64,000 bases of DNA from Bryobacterales bacterium F-183 (GCA_016865505.2 AP025252.1:4734137-4798136); one strand, 5' to 3'. Counted from the stretch's first letter, positions 8,801 to 20,713 are shown. Notes: generated from the letters alone by a model not told the origin. A program made the numbers and translations.

Positions 8801-9224
8801 TGAGCTTGGTGCTGCTGATGGAATCACCGGTCTGGGTGGATTCGGTCTGCAGGATGGGCGCGACATCCGTGATTTCCACCGTCTGGGTGGCTTCACCGAT
8901 TTCGAGTTTGATGTCGACGCGCGCCGTTTGGTTGACTTCCAGACGGAAGGGGCCAAGTACAGCCTTCTTGAACCCAGCGTTGGTCACCGATACGTTGTAA
9001 GAACCGGTTGGAAGGAACGGGAACGTGAATAGGCCAGCGTCGTTCGTGGTCACATCGAACGATACGTTGGTGCCAGTGTTGGTTGCCACTACTTTGGCGT
9101 TGGGGACCACCGAGCCCGAGGGATCGGTGACGGTGCCAGTAATTGCCGCAGTAATGGTTTGTGCGGTTGCAAGACCAGCCAGGCACAGAAGTGCGATGAC
9201 TAGTACTGTCAGTTTTCTTGCCAT
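5898..9224 (-). CDS. Oar-like TonB-dependent receptor with carboxypeptidase regulatory domain
   Basis: An 1108-residue outer-membrane protein. Residues 1-21 are a Sec signal (cleavage after LATA). Residues about 25-105 form a carboxypeptidase-regulatory-like domain (ITGTVTDPSGSVVPNAKV). A plug-like domain follows (IPLNGRNFVSLTLLVPG, then FMLDGVDVNDS) and then a long beta-barrel ending in the aromatic C-terminus FGFKYYF. These receptors, expanded in acidobacteria, probably import large or polymer-derived substrates with TonB energy. Substrate unknown. A SusD partner is absent. Confidence 0.88.
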   Translation of the reverse strand: MARKLTVLVIALLCLAGLATAQTITAAITGTVTDPSGSVVPNAKVVATNTGTNVSFDVTTNDAGLFTFPFLPTGSYNVSVTNAGFKKAVLGPFRLEVNQTARVDIKLEIGEATQTVEITDVAPILQTESTQTGDSISSTKLTGIPLNGRNFVSLTLLVPGAVSPNPSGMNGRLGARPYVNGNREQTNNFMLDGVDVNDSIDNRVGYTPSVDALEEVKVLTGNAAAEFGNAGGATVMLQMKSGTNQFRGNVFEFLRNQNFDANGFFRNRNVNTATRTDLSRHIFGGTLGGPIKRNKMFFFVNYEGTRQTASGPASASVAPAAWRQGDLNAFPQNIIDPATGLPFPNKTIPVSRFSTVARNLFGNQSLYPLPNQAGVGPQGVSGNYAGNTASTLDNDQGDVKIDYRLSDKDNLMGRWSRGFYTTQGSQQPLAVQMTSGTDNPTQSAVINWNRTFSTSIVNEARFAFSRIVIQDRTIDWSGQLGPDGNQTLGIPGGQPIAGLSSIGIGGGLTSPGSSGVISNTGDNKFIIYDNLTWQKGRHLLKMGGQLMRYQQNRYYSGNNGVLGLFRYGGAVTGLDFADFLLDQLSSKGRGSATGTWGHRFWRPSLFIQDDFKVTSNFTLNLGLRWEYMQPIYEVRDRQINVNTFTGQLIRPGSGEFGRATYRGYAKQFMPRIGFAWTPDILDKKLVIRAGAAYQSFMEGTGANLRLPLNVPFFIETDFAYDVRTPGSIRTGFADVVTANLALDMARPASAGVTPQLQGRAWDLDLRPQTTSQLNFTMEYQLDKSTSFSAGYVGQKGTHLVAPVEANQPLPGVGAFANWTNINLRRPLIDRLPNLGNIARTESSATMDYHSLQTTLRRRLRGGLDFIAAYTWGKTLTDNLGYYGSGNTSGEGAYWQNAYDRRSNRGPSFFDIRHNFTIGGNFDMPFGKGQKWMSSAPRGVDWVLGGWSINYMMAARTGLPLTVRANDRTGQAVRGNVRANAFRTLGVNKDLQNIDNYFGIATRDASLFCAAGVNNGTCAYGQPADGTFGTAGIGTERGPSFFNLDFSIGKRFSITERQYFDFRAEFFNGLNHVSWAPPGLNINNPATFGAIGGQVQDPRRIQFGFKYYF

Positions 9225-9475
9225 ATATTCTATACCCCCTTACTTCGCCACTCAGCGAAATAAAGGAAACAAAACCTCTCTGGGTGTAGGGTATCACGTG
9301 TTCCATGAACCACTTAAGGGTCCAAGGCACGTTGGCGGAACGCCCGCGCCACAAGGCCAATCACCCAAACGCCGAGCTGGTACTGGTAACCGTACCGTAA
9401 CTGTTTGGCCTCGCCCCACGTCTATCGACCGACAGGGTGGCGCGCGGTGGTATACACTTTTGGTCTGATGTAGGA

Positions 9476-9748
9476 ATGGACCGAATCGACAATGCCCGCG
9501 CGCGGGTTACGGAAGTGGTGATGGAACCCGGTGTGGAAAGGCCGCCATACATCCGCGAGACGGACCAGATCATCGTGTTCTTGGACGATGCGGTGTACAG
9601 CCGGCGGGACGCGGCGACGGGCGAGGTTCTGCTGCGCGAAAGAAAAGCCGGCGAGGTGCTCTGGCACAACAAAGGCGAGCACGCGCCGGCTTTAACCAAT
9701 GCAGGATCGACGCCCTATCGGGCGCTGGTGATCGAACTTCGAGACTAA
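9476..9748 (+). CDS. Small cupin-like protein
   Basis: Starting at ATG 9476 this is a 90-residue protein (MDRIDNARARVTEVVMEPG) with a single beta-barrel-like pattern: an EPG turn, ETDQIIVFLDDAVYSRRD, then GEVLWHNKGEHAP and a last strand YRALVIELRD. The spacing resembles a cupin, but the usual metal histidine cluster is only partly present. An in-frame ATG at 9437 is upstream of the GGA (9473-9475) and of a TATACA box at 9451-9456, so 9476 is preferred. Its stop overlaps the stop of the convergent peptidase gene. Confidence 0.6.
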   Translation: MDRIDNARARVTEVVMEPGVERPPYIRETDQIIVFLDDAVYSRRDAATGEVLLRERKAGEVLWHNKGEHAPALTNAGSTPYRALVIELRD

Positions 9749-11331
9749 TCCTTGCCGGGGGTGGCGAACCGCTTGAAGAAGCTGTCGCTATTCCATTCCG
9801 GCTTCTGGTCGGCGTTGGCTACGCGCGACAGGAGGTCAAAGAGGATTTGCGTGAACTTCCCCGCCCCAGGCAGGTCGACGGGCTGTGAGAGATCGTCGCT
9901 CAGGCCGTGGTAGCGATCTGTGTACCAGCCCTTGAAGATCTTCTCTTCGGGACTTCCGGGTACCCAACCGAACTTGAACGCCAACGCCGGGACACCTTTT
10001 TTAATGAAGCTGTACTGGTCGCTGCGGATGAAGCGATTCTTGTCCGGTTCCTTGTCGAACTGGACCTCGACGTTGTTTTTGGCGCACACCGCGCGGATGT
10101 CGTTGCCTAGACTGGACTCGCCGAGGCCTTGGACTTCCAGGTACTTCAGCGGGAACAGCGGCAGCACCATATCCATATTGATGTCGGCCACCATTTTGGC
10201 GTTCTTCACGCTGGGGTTGCCGGCGAAGTACTTGGAGCCTTGCAGTCCCTTCTCTTCACCGGTTACCGCGACAAAGATCAGCGAGCGGCGAGGCTTCATG
10301 CCGGACTCTTTCAGGCGGCGTGCCGTTTCTAGCAGCCAGGCGACGCCGGACGCATTGTCCATCGCGCCGTTGAAGATGCGGTCGCCTTCTACGGACTGTG
10401 CGGTACCCAGGTGGTCGAGGTGCGCGGAGAGCACGACGTACTCGTCCTTGAGCTTGGGATCGGTGCCTTGCAGCATCGCGACGACGTTCTGCGACTCGAC
10501 GGCGGAGGTCTTGACGGCGGTGCTGACGCGGAACTTCTTGCCGAGCGGGAACTTGGGTAAGGGCTTGTCTTCGTCCACCAGCTTGAGGAGTTCGGCAAAG
10601 GTATGGCCGGTGCCGGCGAATAGCTTCTCCGCCTTTTCGGGGTTGAAGCGCATGCCGACCTTGAGTCCTGCGTTTTCGTCGAACTTGGGGTCGGCGAGGG
10701 ACATCGAGGGTTGCAGACGCGCCGCCGCGGTGCGGGCCCAGGGCACTTCCATCAGCTTCGGGTTGGGGATGTCCAAGGTGCCGATAACGCCTGCGGCCTT
10801 GAGGAACTTGGACCGCTCTGCCGTGAAGTGCGATTTGAGGTTGCCGGGGATGTCCTTGGGGCCGCCGCTCAGGTACACGACGATCTTGCCCTTGAGGTCG
10901 AGGCCTTTCAGGTCGTCATACTTCACGTCGGGTACGGTGAGGCCGAAGCCGACGAATACGGCTTCTGCTTCGACGGGACCTCCGGTGGTGGCGCGGGCCG
11001 ACAGCAGCACCTCTTCGCCGAACTTGAGCTTTTCCGGTGCGCCGCCGTTGGCGATCATTTCGACTTTGGAATTTGGCTCGTCGATCTGGCGTACGGCGAA
11101 GTCAACCGGCTGGATGTAGCCTTTGGTGCCCGCGGCTTGGAGGCCTGACTTTTCGAACTCCTGGGCGATGTAGTCGGCGGCCATCTTGTGACCGGGGCTG
11201 CCGGTGTTGCGGCCCTGCAGCTTGTCGTCGGCCAGAAATTCAATGTGCTTCCACCAGCGCTTGCCTTCGGTGAGATCGTCGGCGGCAAACAGCGCAAGAC
11301 CAGTTGTGATGGCGAGTGCGGCGCGTTTCAT
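9745..11331 (-). CDS. M28-family zinc metallopeptidase, secreted
   Basis: A 528-residue protein with an N-terminal signal peptide (MKRAALAITTGLALFAA). A PA-like insert lies about residues 120-300. The M28 co-catalytic zinc site is spread over LSAHLDHLG, GAMDNASGVAW, TGEEKGLQG, DINMDM and YHGLSDD. Such enzymes are aminopeptidases that trim peptides in the periplasm or outside the cell. Start 11331 gives a clean signal peptide; the longer open frame upstream overlaps the preceding gene. Only 4 bp separate it from the DinB gene, so they form an operon. Confidence 0.85.
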   Translation of the reverse strand: MKRAALAITTGLALFAADDLTEGKRWWKHIEFLADDKLQGRNTGSPGHKMAADYIAQEFEKSGLQAAGTKGYIQPVDFAVRQIDEPNSKVEMIANGGAPEKLKFGEEVLLSARATTGGPVEAEAVFVGFGLTVPDVKYDDLKGLDLKGKIVVYLSGGPKDIPGNLKSHFTAERSKFLKAAGVIGTLDIPNPKLMEVPWARTAAARLQPSMSLADPKFDENAGLKVGMRFNPEKAEKLFAGTGHTFAELLKLVDEDKPLPKFPLGKKFRVSTAVKTSAVESQNVVAMLQGTDPKLKDEYVVLSAHLDHLGTAQSVEGDRIFNGAMDNASGVAWLLETARRLKESGMKPRRSLIFVAVTGEEKGLQGSKYFAGNPSVKNAKMVADINMDMVLPLFPLKYLEVQGLGESSLGNDIRAVCAKNNVEVQFDKEPDKNRFIRSDQYSFIKKGVPALAFKFGWVPGSPEEKIFKGWYTDRYHGLSDDLSQPVDLPGAGKFTQILFDLLSRVANADQKPEWNSDSFFKRFATPGKD

Positions 11332-11335
11332 CGTA

Positions 11336-11845
11336 TTAGAGGTTCGGTCCTTTGGCTTCGAGTTGTTGCTGGCGGAAGGCCTTGTACGCAATGCGTACGT
11401 CGCGCAGTTGCTTGGCATGGCCTTCGGCGTGTTCGGCAAGGATGCGCAAGAAGTCGTAGAGGGTCTTTTCGCCGGTTTTGGAGTGTACGCCGATGCGCGA
11501 CCAGGCGTCGTCGGGGAGTTCCTTCAGCAGGTCGTAGTTTTCCGCACGCAGGCGGCGGAAGGTTTCGAGGGCGACGGAGGGCTTGCGGCGATGGTAGTCC
11601 GTCTTTTCGGCCCAGAGCTTCTCGTCGTACCACTGAATCAGGGGCTTTTCTTCGGAGATGATCTGCCGCAGGCGCATGGTGCCGACCACTTCAGAGTCCG
11701 AGAGATGGCACATGATCTGACGTACGGTCCATTTGCCTTCGCCGGGCGACCAATCGAGTTCCGCGCCGGCCGCGCCGGTGGTTAAGGAAGCCACCAACTC
11801 GGGTCCGCGACGGAAGCGCTCCAGGAGTTCCGCTTTTTCGTTCAT
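11336..11845 (-). CDS. DinB-family protein
   Basis: A 169-residue four-helix-bundle protein of the DinB/DinB_2 type. Candidate metal histidines are in CHLSDSE (about residue 47) and in the C-terminal HAEGHAKQL; the GKWTVRQIMCHL segment is typical. Members act as putative metal-dependent enzymes, some as thiol-dependent transferases in bacteria with bacillithiol or mycothiol. A YpdA-like bacillithiol reductase homologue occurs elsewhere in this window, so a bacillithiol role is possible but only inferred. First gene of a two-gene operon with the M28 peptidase. Confidence 0.78.
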   Translation of the reverse strand: MNEKAELLERFRRGPELVASLTTGAAGAELDWSPGEGKWTVRQIMCHLSDSEVVGTMRLRQIISEEKPLIQWYDEKLWAEKTDYHRRKPSVALETFRRLRAENYDLLKELPDDAWSRIGVHSKTGEKTLYDFLRILAEHAEGHAKQLRDVRIAYKAFRQQQLEAKGPNL

Positions 11846-11853
11846 TCCTGCTT

Positions 11854-11861
11854 ATTATAAT
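11854..11861. promoter_or_regulatory. Overlapping divergent -10 boxes for DinB and gamma-glutamyltransferase genes
   Basis: The octamer ATTATAAT reads TATAAT on the plus strand (11856-11861) and TATAAT on the minus strand (11859-11854). It lies in the 27-bp gap between two divergent starts. The distance from box to ATG is 8 bases on the minus strand and 11 on the plus strand, so both transcripts would have almost no leader. No clear -35 boxes were found. Confidence 0.5.
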
Positions 11862-11872
11862 TGGCGGTATAT

Positions 11873-13693
11873 ATGAGACTCCGCGCGGCGATCCTGCTGG
11901 TGTGCTTCACGACGTTCTGTTCGGGCCAGCGGAAGCCCGTGGAAATGCCCGCCAAACACTCCGCGCGAGGTACGCGTGGAGCGATTGGCGCGGGTACTGA
12001 ATTTGCTGCGGAAGCCGGTATGCGGCTGTTCCACCAGGGCGGCAATGCCGTGGACGCAGGCGTCGCAACGATGTTCGCCGCGTCGATGGCTGAGTACTCG
12101 CACTTTGGCTTTGGCGGCGAGGCCCCGATTCTGATCCGTACCAAGGCCGGCAAGGTGTTTTCTATCGCGGGCGTGGGTACGATGCCCAAGCTTGCGACGG
12201 CGGACTTTTATCGCAAGCGTCCGCTGCAAGAGGGAGAGGTCCTGCAGGTGGACCCGGGTGGATTGAAGGGCATGGTTCCGGTGGCCGGGCTGATGCCTGC
12301 GCTTGTGCCCGGCATGGTGGACGCCGCGTTGCTTGCGTTGCGCGAGTTTGGGGACAAGTCCTTTGCCGAAGTCGTGCTGCCTGCCATCGAACTTGCGGAC
12401 GGCATGCCTATGGATGAGATGCGGGCGATGGGGATCGCCAATTCGCGGCAGTTCTTTGAGCTGTGGCCGGATTCAAAGCGCCACTTCCTGCCTGAGGGCC
12501 GCCTGATTCGTCCGGGGCAGATGTTCCGCCGTCCGGACACCGCGCGTACGCTGCGCGCCATGGTGGATGCGGAGAAGAAAGCACTGGCCGCGGGTAAGGA
12601 TCGCAAGACGGCGATTGATGCTGTACGCGATTACTTCTATCGCGGCGAGATCGCGCGCAAGATCGATGCGTTCAGCAAGGCCAACAAAGGTCTGCTGCGG
12701 TATGAAGACATGGCGGGCTTCAAGCTGGAACTGGAAGAACCGCTGTCGACCCAGTATCGCGGGTATACGGTGTACAAGCCGTCGTTCTGGAGCCAGGGTC
12801 CTTCGATGCTGCAGGCGCTGAATATTCTGGAAGGCTATGACCTCAAGGGCGTGGGTTACAACACGCCGGAGTATCTGCATACGCTGACTGAGACTTTGAA
12901 GCTCGCGTATGCGGATCGCGATACCTATTATGGGGATCCGAAGTTTGCGAAGATCCCGATGGAGAAGTTGCTGTCCAAAGAGTACGCGGCGGAGCGTCGC
13001 AAGTTGATTGGCCAGCAGGCGTCGATGTCGTTTACGCCGGGTGCGCTGGGCGGGCAGCATCCTTCGGAGACTGTGATGGCGCGGATCCAGATCGACGACG
13101 CGTTGATGGCTCGCGATACCACTTGTATCGACGTCATTGATAAAGATGGCCTGGTGTTTGCCGCGACGCCTTCTGGTGCCTGGCTACCGTCTGTGATTGC
13201 TGGCGATACGGGCATCCCGCTCACCCAGCGCGCGCAGAGTTTTTTGTTGATCCCCGGGCATCCCAATGAACTTGGGCCTGGCAAGCGTCCGCGTGTGACG
13301 TTGAGTCCCACATTGGTGACGCGGCAGGATGGATCGCCGTACCTCGCACTGTCCACGCCGGGCGGCGACAATCAGGATCAAGGCCTGTTGCAGCTGTTGT
13401 TGAATGTGGTGGAGTTCAACATGAATGCGGAGAATGCTGTGGAGGCGCCACGTTTGCAGACGAGGCATCTGGTGTCGAGCTTTGATAATCATGCGTGGAA
13501 CATCGGCGATTTGCTGCTCGACGAACGCTTCCCGCAAGAGGTCATGAATGCGATGCTGAAGCGTGGTCACAAAGCGGAGTATCGTTCGCGTTGGGATAGC
13601 GGCACGGCGCCCGTGATGGTTCGGTTTATTCCCGGAGGAGCACTGGAAGCGGGTGCGGATCCGTATGGATATCGCGTCGCGCACGCCTGGTAA
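11873..13693 (+). CDS. Gamma-glutamyltransferase family protein, secreted
   Basis: A 606-residue Ntn-hydrolase of the gamma-glutamyltranspeptidase family with a signal peptide (LRAAILLVCFTTFCSG). The large subunit carries GGNAVDAGVATMFA and GFGGEAPI. The predicted autocleavage/nucleophile threonine lies in ARDTTCIDVIDKDG, and the small subunit has PGKRPRVTLSPT and STPGGDNQDQG. The family normally has TTH at the nucleophile; here it is TTC, a deviation worth noting. It would process glutathione-like or gamma-glutamyl compounds in the periplasm. ATG 11873 is preferred over TTG 11861, which lies inside the -10 box. Confidence 0.85.
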   Translation: MRLRAAILLVCFTTFCSGQRKPVEMPAKHSARGTRGAIGAGTEFAAEAGMRLFHQGGNAVDAGVATMFAASMAEYSHFGFGGEAPILIRTKAGKVFSIAGVGTMPKLATADFYRKRPLQEGEVLQVDPGGLKGMVPVAGLMPALVPGMVDAALLALREFGDKSFAEVVLPAIELADGMPMDEMRAMGIANSRQFFELWPDSKRHFLPEGRLIRPGQMFRRPDTARTLRAMVDAEKKALAAGKDRKTAIDAVRDYFYRGEIARKIDAFSKANKGLLRYEDMAGFKLELEEPLSTQYRGYTVYKPSFWSQGPSMLQALNILEGYDLKGVGYNTPEYLHTLTETLKLAYADRDTYYGDPKFAKIPMEKLLSKEYAAERRKLIGQQASMSFTPGALGGQHPSETVMARIQIDDALMARDTTCIDVIDKDGLVFAATPSGAWLPSVIAGDTGIPLTQRAQSFLLIPGHPNELGPGKRPRVTLSPTLVTRQDGSPYLALSTPGGDNQDQGLLQLLLNVVEFNMNAENAVEAPRLQTRHLVSSFDNHAWNIGDLLLDERFPQEVMNAMLKRGHKAEYRSRWDSGTAPVMVRFIPGGALEAGADPYGYRVAHAW

Positions 13694-13695
13694 GG

Positions 13696-14673
13696 ATGCT
13701 TCCTTTATTCGGTGACGAAGACCTTCCGTCCAAGTTCGATCGCGAAGGTTTAGCCAAGAAACTGGCCGCATTGCGCGACCAGGGCATCTACATTGGGGGC
13801 AGCAGTTGGAAGTACGAAGGGTGGCTCGACCAGATCTATACGCGCAGCCGCTACACGGTACGCGGGCGGTTTTCGAAGACGCGCTTTGAGCAGGAATGCC
13901 TGGCGGAGTACGCCGAGGTGTTCCCGATTGTCTGCGGCGATTTCTCGTTCTATCAGTTTCCATCCGACGCCTTCTGGCACAAGCTGTTTGCCGGTGTACC
14001 TCGTACCTTGCAGTTCGCGTTCAAGGTGCCGGAGGACGTCACGGTGAAGCGCTTCCCGATGCATCCTCGCTATGGCGCGAAGGCCGGGCAGGAGAATGAA
14101 GCGTTTCTAAATCCCGAAATCTTTCAGACGGCCTTTCTGAATCCGCTGGCTCCGTTTCGTTCGCAGACCGCGGTGCTGATCTTTGAGTTTGGCGCGTTTT
14201 CCAAGTCCACGATGGAAGACGGCGAGGTATTCCTGCAGACCTTGCATCGCTTTTTGAAGCGGCTGCCCAAGGGCGAGGACATCCGGTATGCCGTGGAGAT
14301 TCGCAATCCGGAGTTTTTGACGCCGCGATACCTGTCGATGCTGGCGCATCACGGCGTGGCGCATGTCTACAACGCGTGGACCAAGATGCCGCCGCTTGCG
14401 GATCAGGTAGCGATGCCAGAGGCGCATACGGCGAACTTTGCCGTGAGCCGTGCGCTGTTGCGGCATGGCAGGGCGTACGAAGAGGCTGTGGCTTCTTTTG
14501 CTCCTTACACCGAAGTGCAGGACCCGAACCCTGAGGTACGCACGGCCATTCGCGATCTGGTGGCGTATGCCCGGTCGAAGAAAGAGAAACTATACGTCTT
14601 TGTGAACAACCGTCTGGAGGGCAATGCGCCACTTACGATCCAGTCGATTGTGAACGACGACGGCCAAGACTAA
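13696..14673 (+). CDS. DUF72 domain-containing protein
   Basis: A 325-residue protein of the DUF72 (YecE-like) TIM-barrel family. IYIGGSSWKYEGWLDQIY is the typical N-terminal signature, QFAFKVPEDVT a core strand, and YAVEIRNPEF the conserved ERxxxW-like region. It is somewhat longer than many members because of an N-terminal extension (LFGDEDLPSKFD). The biochemical function of the family is unsettled. It starts 2 bp after the gamma-glutamyltransferase stop and ends 3 bp before the receptor start, so these genes probably form one transcript. Confidence 0.82.
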   Translation: MLPLFGDEDLPSKFDREGLAKKLAALRDQGIYIGGSSWKYEGWLDQIYTRSRYTVRGRFSKTRFEQECLAEYAEVFPIVCGDFSFYQFPSDAFWHKLFAGVPRTLQFAFKVPEDVTVKRFPMHPRYGAKAGQENEAFLNPEIFQTAFLNPLAPFRSQTAVLIFEFGAFSKSTMEDGEVFLQTLHRFLKRLPKGEDIRYAVEIRNPEFLTPRYLSMLAHHGVAHVYNAWTKMPPLADQVAMPEAHTANFAVSRALLRHGRAYEEAVASFAPYTEVQDPNPEVRTAIRDLVAYARSKKEKLYVFVNNRLEGNAPLTIQSIVNDDGQD

Positions 14674-14676
14674 TTC

Positions 14677-16455
14677 ATGCAACTTACCATCGCGCTGCTT
14701 ATGGCATTGCGCGCGCAACAACCAACTACGCCCGTGAAAGAGACGGTAGTGGTCACGGGCACCTATCAGCCAGTGGGTATGGAAGAGATGGACCGCGCGG
14801 TACGGTCGCTGCCGGTACGCAATCTCGCGCTCTTATCCAATACACTGTCGGACTTTTTGAAGCTGGATCCCTCGCTGGACCTGCGTTCGCGTGCGCCGAA
14901 TGGCTTGCAGGCTGACCTTTCGATCCGCGGCAGCAGCTTTGGGCAAACCTTGGTTCTGATTGACGGCCAGCGCGTGAATGATGCGCAGAGCGGACATCAC
15001 AATATGGACATCCCGCTGCCGTTGGAAGGTGTGGACCGCATCGAGGTGCTGCGCGGGTCGGGTTCGGCGATGTACGGCTCCGATGCCGTCGGCGGTGTGA
15101 TCAACATCGTCACGCATCGCCCAGAGTCGGTCGAGTTGACGCTGCGCGGCGCGCTTGGGAACTTTGGGACCAATCAGCAGCGTGCGACCTTGGGGTTTAC
15201 CAAGGATCGCCTGACGCAGTACTTCACGGCATCGCGCGATTTTTCGACGGGCTTTATCCCGAATCGTGACTATCGCAATGGGAGTGTCGCGTCGTCTACG
15301 TGGTACCGCTCGACGCGGGTGACCTTGGCGTACAACGACCGGCCGTTTGGCGCGGAGCAGTTCTACGGCAACTTCAATAGCTGGGAACGTACCAAGACTT
15401 GGCTCGCTTCGGCACGGCAGGGTTTGGGCGAGAATACCAGCGCGTCGTTTACGTACCGGCGGCATACCGATTTGTTCGTGCTGTACCGGGATCGCCCGCA
15501 GGTGTTCACCAATCACCACATCTCGGAGACGTACACCGGAGCGCTGCGGCATACGCAGGAATTGGGGTCGAACATGCGTCTGCACTTTGGCGGCGAAGGG
15601 TATGGCGATACGGTTGTGAGTAGCAACCTGGGACAGCATTCGCGTGCGCGAGGCGCTGGGTATGCCGCGTTCGATATGCGTGCGTTGAAGCGCTTTTCGT
15701 TAAATGCTGCGTTGCGCGAAGAGGTGTACCGCGGCTTTCCGGGTACGTTCAGCCCGTCGATCAGCGGTGGTGTTTGGCTGGCGCCGCAGTGGAAGCTACG
15801 CGCGTCGGTGAGCCGTGCGTTTCGGGTACCCACGTACACCGACCTTTACTATCGCGACCCGGCGAACCTGGGCAGTCCTTTTCTGCGTCCGGAATCGGCG
15901 TGGAGCTATGAAGGCGGCCTTGATTGGAACAACGGCCGCAACTGGCGTGCGTCGGCCACGGTCTTTCAGCGTCGCGAACGGGACGGCATCGACTACATCC
16001 GGTCGTCACCCGCTGAGATCTGGCGGGCGATGAACATCCAGCGCCTGCGCTTTACCGGCGTGGAACTTTCCGCGCAAACCCAGACGCATGGCCAGACCTT
16101 GGAGGTCGCGTATACAGGCCTGCATGGCGCGCAGACGGCGCTGGGGGCGCTGCAATCGAAGTACGCGTTCAACTATCCCGTACATTCCGGCGTGTTTTCG
16201 TGGACGGCGAGTTCCCTGCCCTATGGGATGCTCGCTCGTACGCGGGTTGGCGCGTTGGAACGACTGGGCCGCGACCCGTACGCCGTGTGGGACCTGTACC
16301 TCGCCCGCAATGCCAAGCGCATCCGGCCTTTCCTGCAGTTCACCAACCTGAACGGCGCTGTCTATCAAGAGATTCCGGGTGTTGTGATGCCCGGACGCGC
16401 TATCGTAGGAGGTATCGAGATCGCTGTGTTCGGCGCATCCCGTTCCTTCCAGTAA
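14677..16455 (+). CDS. TonB-dependent receptor, BtuB/siderophore-receptor type
   Basis: A 592-residue outer-membrane receptor. A short signal-like N-terminus is followed by a TonB box-like [10 protein letters not shown], a plug domain ([22 protein letters not shown], then [25 protein letters not shown]) and a 22-strand-type barrel ([24 protein letters not shown] is a family landmark). It lacks the carboxypeptidase-like domain of the other receptors here. It resembles cobalamin and iron-chelate receptors; substrate not determined. No riboswitch was seen upstream. Confidence 0.85.
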   Translation: MQLTIALLMALRAQQPTTPVKETVVVTGTYQPVGMEEMDRAVRSLPVRNLALLSNTLSDFLKLDPSLDLRSRAPNGLQADLSIRGSSFGQTLVLIDGQRVNDAQSGHHNMDIPLPLEGVDRIEVLRGSGSAMYGSDAVGGVINIVTHRPESVELTLRGALGNFGTNQQRATLGFTKDRLTQYFTASRDFSTGFIPNRDYRNGSVASSTWYRSTRVTLAYNDRPFGAEQFYGNFNSWERTKTWLASARQGLGENTSASFTYRRHTDLFVLYRDRPQVFTNHHISETYTGALRHTQELGSNMRLHFGGEGYGDTVVSSNLGQHSRARGAGYAAFDMRALKRFSLNAALREEVYRGFPGTFSPSISGGVWLAPQWKLRASVSRAFRVPTYTDLYYRDPANLGSPFLRPESAWSYEGGLDWNNGRNWRASATVFQRRERDGIDYIRSSPAEIWRAMNIQRLRFTGVELSAQTQTHGQTLEVAYTGLHGAQTALGALQSKYAFNYPVHSGVFSWTASSLPYGMLARTRVGALERLGRDPYAVWDLYLARNAKRIRPFLQFTNLNGAVYQEIPGVVMPGRAIVGGIEIAVFGASRSFQ

Positions 16456-16467
16456 CAAACGTCCATC

Positions 16468-16638
16468 ATGGCCAAGCCCAAGCTTGCCGGCAGAAAGTCC
16501 GGCAGAACCGTCAGCCCCGCTACCGCATCCAAAGCCGCCGATATTCGTGGCGCATTACCCTGCGCCATCATCGTGCTCGGCGGCATGATTCTGTTGTCCC
16601 TGCTGTTCTTCGCCAGTCTGAAGTCGGCCACCAACTAA
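16468..16638 (+). CDS. Small single-pass membrane protein, 56 aa
   Basis: An ATG at 16468 opens a 56-residue frame: a basic, Ala/Ser-rich N-terminus ([18 protein letters not shown]) and one strong membrane segment ([20 protein letters not shown]), then SATN and a TAA. It fits between the receptor (12 bp) and rph (11 bp) in the same direction, which supports it as a real gene. Predicted topology is N-in. No family recognised. Confidence 0.6.
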   Translation: MAKPKLAGRKSGRTVSPATASKAADIRGALPCAIIVLGGMILLSLLFFASLKSATN

Positions 16639-16649
16639 TACACATCCAC

Positions 16650-17369
16650 ATGAGACCCGATCAAAGACAAGCGTCCGAAATGCGGCCCGTCCGCATCGAA
16701 ACGAACTACCTGGCGACGGCCGAAGGCTCCGCGCTCATCAGCGTGGGCAATACGCGCGTGCTGTGTGCGGCCACGGTGGAAGATACGGTGCCGGGCTTTT
16801 TGCGCAATAGCGGCAAAGGGTGGGTGACGGCTGAGTACTCGATGCTGCCTCGTGCCACTGTCACGCGTACGCCTCGCGAGGTGACCAAGGGCCGCCAGAG
16901 CGGACGTACGATGGAGATCCAGCGGCTCATCGGACGGTCACTCCGCGCGGTGATGGACTTTGAAGCGCTCGGCGAGCGTACGGTGACCGTGGATTGCGAC
17001 GTCCTGCAGGCGGACGGCGGTACTCGTACGGCGGCGATCACCGGGGCGTATGTCGCGCTGGCTTTGGCTTTGGAGAAGTTCCGGCCGTTCGGCAAGTTCA
17101 AGAAGTGGCCGATCATCGGGTCCGTCGCGGCGACCAGCGTCGGCATCGTGAACGGCGTTGCTGTTCTGGACCTCTGCTACGAAGAGGATTCGCGAGCCGA
17201 AGTGGACATGAATCTGGTGGCGCGCGAGGACGGACGCTTCATCGAACTCCAATCCACAGCGGAGCGCAATGCGTTTGACGATACGCAATTGGCGGACCTG
17301 ATCGCACTGGGCCGCAAGGGTATCAATGAGCTGCGCGAACTGCAGATCGCGGCGATTGCCAAAGGTTAG
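16650..17369 (+). CDS. rph: Ribonuclease PH
   Basis: A 239-residue phosphorolytic 3'-5' exoribonuclease that trims tRNA 3' ends. Diagnostic motifs: [11 protein letters not shown] at the start, [38 protein letters not shown] for phosphate and RNA binding, [19 protein letters not shown] and [15 protein letters not shown]. Length matches the family. ATG 16650 gives the standard N-terminus; the frame is open further upstream only as a shadow of the receptor gene. Confidence 0.95.
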   Translation: MRPDQRQASEMRPVRIETNYLATAEGSALISVGNTRVLCAATVEDTVPGFLRNSGKGWVTAEYSMLPRATVTRTPREVTKGRQSGRTMEIQRLIGRSLRAVMDFEALGERTVTVDCDVLQADGGTRTAAITGAYVALALALEKFRPFGKFKKWPIIGSVAATSVGIVNGVAVLDLCYEEDSRAEVDMNLVAREDGRFIELQSTAERNAFDDTQLADLIALGRKGINELRELQIAAIAKG

Positions 17370-17411
17370 CAGCGTTAACTAACAATACAGAGGTCTTTCT
17401 GGTATAGGTGC

Positions 17412-17440
17412 TTGACACTATTCCGGGCTAGGGACATACT
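17412..17440 (+). promoter_or_regulatory. Sigma-70-like promoter of the second Oar-like receptor
   Basis: TTGACA at 17412-17417 and CATACT at 17435-17440 are separated by exactly 17 bp, which predicts a start near 17447 and a leader of about 29 bases. A short AGGA (17470-17473) lies close before the ATG at 17476. This is the clearest consensus-like promoter for a receptor gene in the window. Confidence 0.6.
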
Positions 17441-17475
17441 CGTTTTGTTTTGCTGTCGGAAAGCAAGCGAGGATT

Positions 17476-20682
<3,207 letters not shown>

Positions 20683-20683
20683 C

Positions 20684-20705
20684 GTATACGCGTTGTGTAT
20701 ACAAT
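20684..20705 (+). promoter_or_regulatory. Promoter/operator of the DUF1778-GNAT toxin-antitoxin pair
   Basis: Two copies of the palindrome GTATAC (20684-20689 and 20697-20702) are 13 bp apart, start to start. The second overlaps a TACAAT -10-like box at 20700-20705, which ends 8 bases before the antitoxin ATG. Repeated palindromes over the promoter fit autorepression by a ribbon-helix-helix antitoxin; that is inferred from how such modules work. Confidence 0.5.
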
Positions 20706-20713
20706 TGGGACAG

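Noticed and set aside
5892-9032. A 1046-codon open frame on the plus strand opposite the first Oar-like receptor
   Set aside because: It is the antisense shadow of a well-supported receptor gene; the absence of stops follows from the GC-rich codon bias. The protein is low in complexity with no domain.
9225-9475. Search for a regulatory RNA or gene in the 251-bp gap before the first receptor
   Set aside because: Only weak -10-like strings and no convincing hairpin or riboswitch pattern were seen.
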